NCBI GenBank assembly: GCA_937890045.1
Contig: CALBXV010000484.1
Span: forward strand, 1-5,715
Source of the DNA: an uncultured archaeon
Lineage (GTDB): Archaea > Thermoproteota > Nitrososphaeria > Nitrososphaerales > CALBXV01
Reading direction: 5' to 3'
DNA: 5,715 bases
Both the position numbers and the translations under genes were made by a program. The stretch's first letter is position 1; every line of letters starts with the position of its first letter. The notes beneath the pieces are model-generated. The model ran no database searches. It had not been told where the DNA came from and worked only from the letters and a program-made list of their open reading frames with translations. Shown piece after piece: positions 1-5,715 of this stretch.

Positions 1-198
1 AACAGTACCAACATTTGTCTGTTTAAATCCCCCTGTAAAATACTTAACTATTACATCTTCAAAATCTCTACCTACTACAGACGATATTTGTTCAATAAAC
101 TTTTTTTGAAGTAAAATAGAAAGTTCTAACTCTGATCCAGATTTAAGCTTAAGTGTTGGTTTCTTTCCCTCTACAAGTAAACTTTTCAATTTAATCAA
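1..198 (-). CDS. Unidentified phage protein, C-terminus beyond the window (partial)
   Basis: An open frame without stops runs off the left edge and gives 66 residues from a TTG at 196-198. An in-frame TGA at 220-222 limits the 5' end. There is no ATG in the open stretch, so the start must be non-ATG. I chose this TTG because GGAG (206-209) lies 7 nt upstream. TTG at 199-201 (spacing 4), ATT at 193-195 and TTG at 188-190 are alternatives. The product starts LIKLKSLLVEGKKP and continues with an amphipathic, Glu/Lys-rich segment (SELELSILLQKKFIEQISS, then GRDFEDVIVKYF) that looks mainly helical. I recognise no family. A start resembling MIKLKxLLxEG is common in small phage proteins, but that is only an impression. 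The gene overlaps the polymerase stop codon by 8 bp, which suggests co-transcription and coupled translation. The base pattern looks coding; the function is unknown. Confidence 0.6.
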   Translation of the reverse strand, partial: MIKLKSLLVEGKKPTLKLKSGSELELSILLQKKFIEQISSVVGRDFEDVIVKYFTGGFKQTNVGTV

Positions 199-1471
199 CA
201 AATTTCTCCGTGATATCTTTCATTTCGTGATAGTTCAATCCCCAACTTACTTTAACGGGATATTCACCATCTTGTTCTAATATTCCTTTAACAGTCTTCA
301 AATAATCTAATCCATCTTCCATATTAAAGTCAAGTAAAAAACTGTCATAAGAATAAAGTATCAATTTACTTTTATATTCCTGTATTTCAGGAATCAACTT
401 TGATAATACTCTCATATTATTTTCAGTTTCCATAAGTTGAATTGTATAATTGAACAACTTATTAGCGTTCATATCATGTAAATTCTTCTTATATAATCGT
501 CTATTATAAATATCTGAAACGATAAAATCTTTTAAATTATACTCTTTCCATAAATCATTAATATAATCATAAACTCTACTAAAATATGGGTTCAATTGTA
601 CTACATCTTGTGGTAAATGTCCATATAAATACTGAAATGAAAGTCTTTTTGCTTCTTCATAATCAACACCATAAAACTTAGCCATATGTTCGTGAACTGA
701 ACCTTCTGGGAATTTATAGTCAACTTTATCTGCAATCAATCGTAAATGATATGCATCATAATCCATCTCTACTAATACACCATTTTTAAATCTACTAATA
801 TAAGATTTTCTGCTCTCATCTTTTTTATTCAATGCAGCAAAGTTAATACCACCAAATCTATTAGATGGTCTACCAGTAGATGTATAAATATTATATTCAC
901 TATAAACTAACCCAGTCGTTGTCTGTAAACCATTTGATTCTATATAAGTTAAATTGTCTAACACTTCATTATTATATGACATATTGACATATTGGTTATA
1001 CTTTTCAATTGTATCTTTAAGTAACTGTGATATTTTACGACATTTTTCTAAATGTTTTAATACTGGGATAATTGTATTTATATTTTCTTTTTTATGGTAT
1101 CTCATATTAAAAAAGTTATGAGCATTTGTATCTATGTCTTCTATATCTAATGGTAGATTAGTTCCCATATAATGTATAAGATTTACATCAATCACATTAT
1201 CTATTTCAACAAAATGACTTAATTTTTTTCTATCATAAGTGTATTTTTTTGTGTCTGATTTAAGATTTGGAATGTCAATATTGAGAGTTTCACTATGATT
1301 AAATGGTAGTATAAATTCATTTCCACTCAACAGTTTAACGTATAACAGGGATAATTCGTCGTTTACCGAATGTTTATAACTATCACACGGTATTACTACT
1401 AAAATACTATCTTCGGATTTATAACTTTTTATAAATTCTTTAAGTTGTTTTTTATTTTCTACAATTACCAA
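191..1471 (-). CDS. Compact family A DNA polymerase without an evident exonuclease active site
   Basis: This is a predicted template-dependent DNA polymerase of the Pol I/T7 family, presumably for phage genome synthesis. Recognisable elements in order are: TSTGR with Arg201 (E. coli Pol I Arg668); motif A, VEMDYDAYHLR, with metal ligand Asp237 (Asp705); the O-helix motif B, EEAKRLSFQYLYG, with Lys275, Phe279 and Tyr283 (Lys758, Phe762, Tyr766); and motif C, LYSYDSFLLDF, with Asp376 (Asp882). At 426 aa it is much shorter than Pol I (928) or T7 polymerase (704). Residues 1-130 resemble a decayed 3'-5' exonuclease fold but lack the DxE and YxxxD metal ligands. The motif A to B spacing is 38 residues, against 53 in Taq. 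Family-typical residues that differ are Glu710 (His242), Arg754 (Tyr271) and His881/Glu883 (Tyr375/Ser377). The start is TTG (1469-1471), because an in-frame TGA lies at 1478-1480 and there is no ATG near the N-terminus. It overlaps thyX by 7 bp. The family call is firm. Full catalytic activity is inferred from the retained aspartates. Confidence 0.88.
   Translation of the reverse strand: MVIVENKKQLKEFIKSYKSEDSILVVIPCDSYKHSVNDELSLLYVKLLSGNEFILPFNHSETLNIDIPNLKSDTKKYTYDRKKLSHFVEIDNVIDVNLIHYMGTNLPLDIEDIDTNAHNFFNMRYHKKENINTIIPVLKHLEKCRKISQLLKDTIEKYNQYVNMSYNNEVLDNLTYIESNGLQTTTGLVYSEYNIYTSTGRPSNRFGGINFAALNKKDESRKSYISRFKNGVLVEMDYDAYHLRLIADKVDYKFPEGSVHEHMAKFYGVDYEEAKRLSFQYLYGHLPQDVVQLNPYFSRVYDYINDLWKEYNLKDFIVSDIYNRRLYKKNLHDMNANKLFNYTIQLMETENNMRVLSKLIPEIQEYKSKLILYSYDSFLLDFNMEDGLDYLKTVKGILEQDGEYPVKVSWGLNYHEMKDITEKFVD
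206..209 (-). promoter_or_regulatory. Ribosome binding site GGAG for the partial left-edge gene
   Basis: On the minus strand GGAG is followed by AAATTTG and then TTG (196-198), a 7-nt spacing. It lies inside the last codons of the polymerase gene. It is the main reason for placing the start of the left-edge gene at a TTG there, since no ATG is available before the upstream in-frame stop. Confidence 0.5.
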
Positions 1472-2160
1472 TATGTTTCAGACCATAACTTAGTTGTTTC
1501 TGGAAATGCATCTAACATTATCTTCTTTAACGCCCTTGCATATTCTTGTATCTCTACTTGAGCTGTAGGTTCATCTCTAAGTTCTATAAAGTTCATTACT
1601 GATTGAAAAGAAGCTGTCCACCAAACTTGAGTGTATTGTGATAATGGTAATACGATGCGTGCTTGTTCTTTAGCAACCCCCTTCATCAATAAAGTTTCAT
1701 AATGTTGTAAAGTTACTCTCATATGATCGTCATATATATTCTTTGCAATTTTTGCATCTATACCTTCTAATTGACCCTCACTTGCTTGTTTATTATCCTC
1801 AGATTGTTTTCTCCACACATCAGGATAATAGAAATCTTCTACTTCTACATAACGACCACTAATCTCGTTCCAGGCGTGGTCTTTGGTGGATGAATTGGAT
1901 GTGGTTTCTATCCCAACGACATGCTTATATGCTTGTCTCATAACAAATTCTGGTGCTTTAATAATCACCATAATGTGTTGATGTCTAAATGGGGAAAAGT
2001 GTTTGTGTTTGATTAGAAACTTAGATAATCTTTTATCTTGTTCTGTGAATTGGTCTGAACGACCTCCGAATGATACTCGAGCTGCATTCACTGGTGTTAA
2101 ATCATCTCCGAGTGTATCTACAACTTCAATGTATCCTTTATCTAATACATCTATTTTCAT
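1465..2160 (-). CDS. thyX: Flavin-dependent thymidylate synthase ThyX
   Basis: ThyX makes dTMP from dUMP using FAD, NADPH and methylene-tetrahydrofolate, and acts in the cytoplasm as a homotetramer. The product is 231 aa, close to the roughly 220-aa Thermotoga maritima enzyme, and can be aligned with it by eye throughout: MKIDVLDKGYIEVVDTLGDD at the N-terminus, AARVSF (26-31), HFSPFRH (54-60), the signature region from RQAYKH (75-80) to WNEISGRY (97-104), QARIVLPLSQYTQVWWT (166-182), and NFIELR with Arg195 followed by AQVEIQEYA (200-208). Arg195 corresponds to the dUMP-binding Arg174 of T. maritima. In the signature, the first RHR arginine is Lys79 and the second is Val81. About 12 extra residues (roughly 84-95) separate this part from NEISGRY. 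The start ATG has a good AAAGG site 7 nt upstream. The gene sits between a probable structural gene and the polymerase, so it probably feeds dTTP to replication. Confidence 0.96.
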   Translation of the reverse strand: MKIDVLDKGYIEVVDTLGDDLTPVNAARVSFGGRSDQFTEQDKRLSKFLIKHKHFSPFRHQHIMVIIKAPEFVMRQAYKHVVGIETTSNSSTKDHAWNEISGRYVEVEDFYYPDVWRKQSEDNKQASEGQLEGIDAKIAKNIYDDHMRVTLQHYETLLMKGVAKEQARIVLPLSQYTQVWWTASFQSVMNFIELRDEPTAQVEIQEYARALKKIMLDAFPETTKLWSETYW

Positions 2161-2187
2161 ATTATAACCTTTAATTAATAATATATA
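2161..2187 (-). promoter_or_regulatory. A/T-only intergenic gap, possible promoter upstream of thyX
   Basis: This is the longest non-coding gap in the window at 27 nt, and apart from the AAAGG site it is entirely A/T. A 12-bp perfect palindrome, TAATATATATTA (2179-2190), overlaps the stop codon of the upstream gene, and TTAATTAA (2171-2178) lies next to it. Read in the direction of transcription it contains TATATATTA and TTATAAT, which resemble a -10 box or a degenerate T4-type late box (TATAAATA) without matching exactly. No -35 element is apparent, although that region would fall inside the upstream gene. Because it separates a probable structural gene from thyX and the polymerase, it is the natural place for an independent promoter. 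In DNA this AT-rich such matches arise easily by chance. Confidence 0.25.
2168..2172 (-). promoter_or_regulatory. Ribosome binding site AAAGG of thyX
   Basis: On the minus strand AAAGG is followed by TTATAAT and the ATG at 2158-2160, a 7-nt spacing. It is the clearest ribosome binding site in the window and fixes the thyX start. Confidence 0.7.
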
Positions 2188-2793
2188 TTAAGTTTTTTTC
2201 AATAATGACAATTTTTTTTCTAAAGTTACTGGTGTATCTTTTGATGGTCTCCAATGTTGTAATGGAGATAATATTTTACGAAGTTCTTTAAATTGTTTTG
2301 CTCCTGAATTTATTGCTATTCTATTTTCTACAATAACTTGATTTTTAGCTCCTGATATAATCCAATCAAGCTTTATTTTATCATATAAAGTTAAATCTTT
2401 ATTAAAATCTTCTTTTGATATTTCAAAAACTTTAGCATTTACATCATTTGCTTTTTTTACAAAATATCTATTAATAACTCCTTTAGTATAATCCTTATCA
2501 GTTACATCGAGTGTTATATTCGATGGATATACTTCTCTATTAACTGATGTAATATTAGTATATTGTTCATATAAATCAAAATCGTTAACTCTTATTAATT
2601 GTCTTACATAATTTGAAGTTATTAAATTTGTAAAATATAATTTACTCTTATCTGTTAAATAATAAGCTGAATATGTTTTATTTTCAGGTACAAAAGACCC
2701 ATTATCTACATATATAAATTCTGATTTTTTAGTTATTAAACCTTGTATAGTTCTTTCTAAATTTAATTTTATAGATTCAAATATATCTGACAT
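2188..2793 (-). CDS. Phage protein of unknown function, possible virion structural component
   Basis: This 201-aa soluble protein has no signal peptide or membrane segment, and I cannot assign it to a named family. The N-terminus (1-22) is helical (MSDIFESIKLNLERTIQGL). Residues 24-65 are aromatic-rich, probably beta-structured (FIYVDNGSFVPENKTYSAYY). Residues 100-145 hold GVINRYFVKKANDVNAKVFE followed by a Lys/Asp-rich stretch and LDWIISG. An arrangement of RYFVKK, then E-x-S-K-E-x-F, then W-x-I-x-G recalls small structural proteins of marine myoviruses encoded next to large tail proteins, but that is a recollection and not a search result. The C-terminus (165-201) is basic and helical and ends in LSLLKKT. 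The start ATG is 12 nt after the stop of the large upstream gene, and AGGA (2804-2807) lies 10 nt before it, overlapping that stop. Base composition is very low in GC (about 24% by hand count over 2401-2550), below its neighbours. Confidence 0.75.
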   Translation of the reverse strand: MSDIFESIKLNLERTIQGLITKKSEFIYVDNGSFVPENKTYSAYYLTDKSKLYFTNLITSNYVRQLIRVNDFDLYEQYTNITSVNREVYPSNITLDVTDKDYTKGVINRYFVKKANDVNAKVFEISKEDFNKDLTLYDKIKLDWIISGAKNQVIVENRIAINSGAKQFKELRKILSPLQHWRPSKDTPVTLEKKLSLLKKT

Positions 2794-2803
2794 AATTTCT
2801 TAT

Positions 2804-2807
2804 TCCT
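2804..2807 (-). promoter_or_regulatory. Ribosome binding site AGGA of the 201-aa gene, inside the upstream stop region
   Basis: On the minus strand the upstream TAG stop (2806-2808) runs into AGGA, then 10 nt (ATAAGAAATT), then ATG (2791-2793). The spacing is longer than ideal. Overlap of the site with the preceding stop codon points to re-initiation by ribosomes finishing the large gene. Confidence 0.4.
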
Positions 2808-5715
2808 ATTCTGAGAAATAATATTTGCGACCGTTATGAAAAAATGGATCGCCAGGTTGACCCTGGTACAATATGGTGAACTTTTGATATGCCTTAAATC
2901 GAGTAGGTGACGTGGTGATGTTGGTTCTGTAACCTTTTGTGTCGAAAAGGTTCGGGTATCCGTGTTCTCTATAAATAACTGCTTGTTGTTCATCTGTATA
3001 AATCTTTTTATCAGTATCTTCCATCTCTTGTTTTACATCATAAACGTATTGGTACCTGTGGTTTGTTTTTTTCAAATTGGGCAATTTTATATACTTACCT
3101 TTTTTTGCAGCTTCATGAAAAAGTTGTCCTTTCACAGTATCTTTCGCTCGTTTCCTTTTAACAATCTTTAAATCTTTATAAAGTTGATCAATTAAATATT
3201 TAACATTTTCTTCCTCGGTATATATTTCTGAATATAAACCATGTAAAGTTGCTCTCATCTTACCTGTTAAATTAACTGTCCAACCCGAACTATCTACAGT
3301 ATGATTTACATGAAAACATTGAAACATAGCTTCATCTTGATATCTATTTGGTACATAATTAGACTGATATGAATTTCCAGGATATATACCACCGATACCA
3401 TCAATAGATAATTCTAATTCTAACGGAACTAATACAGGTACATTATTAGTTCTTGACTCTCCATGAACGTCAAGTAAATATCTCATACCGTCAATGAAAT
3501 TTGACTTTAATTTCATATTACTATCATATCTTCTTTTATACAAATTTAATATACTATCAATTTGCTTCTGTTTTGTTTCGTATACTTTCTTTCTAATATA
3601 AAAATTTTTTATATTTGTTAAATTAACTATAAAAGATGTGAAATCTTCTGAACCACCTGGAAATGTTGCGGGACTAGCCAATCTACCTAAATATGAATGT
3701 TTCAGTTCTTCCTTCTTCTGTCCAAAGATATAACTTCCTAATCTTTTCACCATAGACAGTTCTTCTGGTATTTTGGCAAGTTCAGATTCACTAATTTTTT
3801 CTATTAGTGGGCTCAAAATTGCTCCTTTTACACCTTCAAATACAGTATCTGTAAAAAATCCGGCATCTAATTCTATACCATCCTTAAAATTCAATGGTCC
3901 TCCTTCATCACCTCGACTTCTACCAAGTTTAATACCAACATCTCCCATTCTAAATGCTAAGTCTGCATTAGATTTATATTTATCTTTAGTACCTTTCATT
4001 TTCCCCAATGAGCCTGCCACTCTACCCGTAAGAGACATATTTTGATCACCACCTCGTAAATTAGTATACGCATCTAAATTTACACCGTACATAGCCGCCA
4101 TTTGCATTGAACTAGGTAATTTTGCAGTTAAATTTTGTCGTTTTACAATACTATTATTTTTCCAAACTGGAAAGGTGAAAACTCCTCTTGAAATTAACTC
4201 CCCTACATCATTAAATTCACTCTTTTGTTCTTTTGGGTCAAACCCTAAATCCCAAGGATAAAATGTTACATTATTATCTATAATTTTCATTCTATTAGCT
4301 TCAACTGGATCTGTCTCTATTATAAAATTCCATAAATTATGATTTTCTTTCAAACCATCAAACATATTTTGAAGACCTATACTAATAGTAGTATTCTCTG
4401 TAAAATCAAAACATTCTTTTAAAAACTCTGTATGTACTAATATATTTCTTAAATAACCTTCTCTTTTAGTTTCACTATCCACTGCAAATGAATTGAACTT
4501 GTCTGGACTGTTAACAATCCTACTCAACTGTATAAGATTTTTATCAAGAGTCTTTAACGGTGGGTCTTCTGGTTCACCACGGTCCCCTATTTCAAATTGA
4601 CCTGGTAAAATATATTTTTTAAGATTTGTACTTTCTAAAAATTTATGATTTTTTATTTTAACAGATTCGAATGTATTAGTTGGTTCCTCATTTTTTATAA
4701 TCCTATTAACTGATCTAAATTCATTAAGTATTCCTATAACTGAATCAGCATTATCTTTAGAAATCATCGCATAAAATTTATTTAAAATGTTATCTTCAAA
4801 CCATCCCCATCTAACCCAACCATCATATCTCCAATCTACTGCATCATCTTCTGTTTCTGGGTCTTCTTTAATACTTTTCTTATTTACAATAAAACTATTT
4901 GTCACATACTTATAATCTCCAGCATTATCATACTGAAGTAGCTCATGTTCCTCTTCCTCATATCCAAATAGTTCTTTTGCGTCTTCTGTTAGTACAATCT
5001 TTTCACCAGTACTACTTAACGTCATCCCTTCTTCAAAAGGATTATCAACTAAATTAAGTAACCATCTATCAAATCTTGTCATAAAAATACTAAAACTTAA
5101 TTCGCTATCATAAAAAATTTGTTTTAATTGTTCATCATCATCTTTTATTTCTTCTAATTTTCTCTTTATTTCATTCGGACTGTCATCTTCTTTTATATTA
5201 TAAAGTTTTAATTTACTAGCTGAATTTCCAGATACTGTTTTACTATTTAAAATACTTACACCAGTACTAACAATATCTGTTTTACAATCAAAACCACCAT
5301 CGTCGCGTGAAGTAAATTCAAAATTTTTAACTACACCATTCATAAAATCAAAATCACCTTTTGAATTATTTATTGCTTTTCTATAATCACTAAATCCAGT
5401 TTTATCTATTTCACCGCTTGAATTAATAAGTGTTGGTAAATGTTCAAATTGTTTCTTATTATACACCCAGCCCCACTCTAAAGCAACAGTTTTACCATGT
5501 GATAAGAAATGTGACATCAATCTATCTAAATCAGCAAATGACCAGCAAGTCCAACTAATATTTGCAGTACGTAATGCACCGATTCCACCTTTAAATTGAA
5601 CATCTATTGATTTGATACCTGGCATTGGTCTTTTGAAAGTATTTGGGAAAGGTACGTTAATTCGATTCGCGTCCCAAAACTTTTTTCTATCTTCTGTAGT
5701 AGAGTTACCTTTCAT
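2806..5715 (-). CDS. Large putative phage tail or baseplate structural protein (5' end at the window edge)
   Basis: The frame gives 969 aa and its ATG is the last three bases of the window. This could be the true start or an internal Met, because no upstream sequence is available to show a ribosome binding site. I cannot name the family with certainty. Features seen: RPMPGIKSIDV (29-39) followed by a beta-rich segment ending ALEWGW (78-83); an acidic middle (about 180-300, with EEEEHE near 254); WNFIIETDP (462-470); FTFPVWKNNSIVKR then KLPSSMQMAAMYG (532-544); a Gly-rich basic stretch (560-610); a helical Lys-rich segment (705-740); and PLELELSIDGIGGIYPGNSY (764-783) with VNHTVDSSGWTV (803-814). 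The PGI...WGW start and the IDGIGGIYPGN...HTVDSSGW end match a pattern I recall from large structural proteins of marine tailed phages, of a kind that might act as baseplate hub or tail-tip proteins. There is no transmembrane segment. The function is inferred. The C-terminal 60 residues (about 910-969) form an aromatic-rich extension. Confidence 0.78.
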   Translation of the reverse strand: MKGNSTTEDRKKFWDANRINVPFPNTFKRPMPGIKSIDVQFKGGIGALRTANISWTCWSFADLDRLMSHFLSHGKTVALEWGWVYNKKQFEHLPTLINSSGEIDKTGFSDYRKAINNSKGDFDFMNGVVKNFEFTSRDDGGFDCKTDIVSTGVSILNSKTVSGNSASKLKLYNIKEDDSPNEIKRKLEEIKDDDEQLKQIFYDSELSFSIFMTRFDRWLLNLVDNPFEEGMTLSSTGEKIVLTEDAKELFGYEEEEHELLQYDNAGDYKYVTNSFIVNKKSIKEDPETEDDAVDWRYDGWVRWGWFEDNILNKFYAMISKDNADSVIGILNEFRSVNRIIKNEEPTNTFESVKIKNHKFLESTNLKKYILPGQFEIGDRGEPEDPPLKTLDKNLIQLSRIVNSPDKFNSFAVDSETKREGYLRNILVHTEFLKECFDFTENTTISIGLQNMFDGLKENHNLWNFIIETDPVEANRMKIIDNNVTFYPWDLGFDPKEQKSEFNDVGELISRGVFTFPVWKNNSIVKRQNLTAKLPSSMQMAAMYGVNLDAYTNLRGGDQNMSLTGRVAGSLGKMKGTKDKYKSNADLAFRMGDVGIKLGRSRGDEGGPLNFKDGIELDAGFFTDTVFEGVKGAILSPLIEKISESELAKIPEELSMVKRLGSYIFGQKKEELKHSYLGRLASPATFPGGSEDFTSFIVNLTNIKNFYIRKKVYETKQKQIDSILNLYKRRYDSNMKLKSNFIDGMRYLLDVHGESRTNNVPVLVPLELELSIDGIGGIYPGNSYQSNYVPNRYQDEAMFQCFHVNHTVDSSGWTVNLTGKMRATLHGLYSEIYTEEENVKYLIDQLYKDLKIVKRKRAKDTVKGQLFHEAAKKGKYIKLPNLKKTNHRYQYVYDVKQEMEDTDKKIYTDEQQAVIYREHGYPNLFDTKGYRTNITTSPTRFKAYQKFTILYQGQPGDPFFHNGRKYYFSE
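2931..2952 (-). repeat. Perfect 8-bp inverted repeat inside the large structural gene
   Basis: AACCTTTT (2931-2938) and AAAAGGTT (2945-2952) are exact inverse complements separated by 6 bases. They lie within codons for residues 922-929 of the large protein. The transcript could fold into a hairpin about 120 nt before the stop codon. No U-run follows the stem, so it does not look like an intrinsic terminator, and chance is a likely explanation. Confidence 0.35.

Noticed and set aside
2179..2190. Palindrome TAATATATATTA as an intrinsic terminator or operator
   Set aside because: It has no loop and no GC pairs, so it cannot form a stable terminator hairpin. As an operator it is indistinguishable from random A/T sequence, so it is kept only as part of a low-confidence promoter region.
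2190..2200. Run of seven A residues in the message near the end of the 201-aa gene, a possible slippage site
   Set aside because: A shift to either alternative frame adds only a few codons before a stop in the A/T gap and does not fuse to thyX, so programmed frameshifting has no evident product.
2248..2268. Inverted repeat TCTCCA/TGGAGA in the 201-aa gene
   Set aside because: The stem is only 6 bp with a 9-base loop inside coding sequence, and no function is suggested by its position.
2769..2993. Minus-strand open frame of 74 codons spanning the junction of the two structural genes
   Set aside because: It is out of frame with both strongly supported genes and overlaps them almost completely. 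Its product shows no recognisable domain.
2962..3171. Plus-strand open frame of 69 codons
   Set aside because: It lies wholly inside the large minus-strand gene. Its hydrophobic Phe/Ile/Leu-rich product is what the antisense of Lys/Glu/Asn-rich coding sequence gives, and no ribosome binding site is seen.
3789..3809. Inverted repeat CACTAAT/ATTAGTG with a T-rich loop
   Set aside because: A 7-bp stem inside coding sequence, AT-rich, with no termination or coupling context. This is expected by chance in this composition.
3773..4045. Plus-strand open frame of 90 codons
   Set aside because: It is antisense to the centre of the large structural gene, and its Ser/Pro-rich product reads as a shadow of the Gly/Arg-rich minus-strand sequence.

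Overview
The window looks like a piece of an AT-rich tailed-phage genome, probably a marine contractile-tail or T4-like virus, or an uncultivated relative. The evidence is tight packing of genes on one strand, ORFs that overlap by a few bases, a flavin-dependent thymidylate synthase beside a divergent phage-type family A DNA polymerase, and two proteins that read like virion structural proteins. No host marker, tRNA, integrase, insertion sequence or CRISPR array is visible, so the host cannot be named.

All genes are on the minus strand, so transcription runs from right to left. First (2806-5715) comes a very large protein, 969 aa as read here. It has sequence features I associate with conserved tail or baseplate proteins of marine phages, and its first codon is the last three bases of the window, so it may be longer. 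After 12 nt comes a 201-aa protein (2188-2793), possibly a second structural component. A 27-nt, almost purely A/T gap follows, and then thyX (1465-2160). A 426-aa family A polymerase (191-1471) overlaps the end of thyX by 7 bp. Last, an unidentified gene overlaps the end of the polymerase gene and runs off the left edge (1-198).

The window therefore crosses a junction between a virion-structure block and a nucleotide-metabolism/replication block, with no strand switch and no visible terminator. ThyX would supply dTMP for viral DNA synthesis, and the next gene encodes the polymerase that would use it.

The most notable item is the polymerase. It keeps the TGR element, the two metal-binding aspartates and the O-helix Lys/Phe/Tyr. 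It has no recognisable exonuclease catalytic residues, its fingers region is shortened, and several active-site neighbours are replaced: the steric-gate Glu by His, the O-helix Arg by Tyr, and the HDE triad by YDS. ThyX carries about 12 extra residues inside its flavin/dUMP signature motif. No wholly new multi-gene system is evident. Every stretch longer than 30 bases is accounted for by coding sequence.
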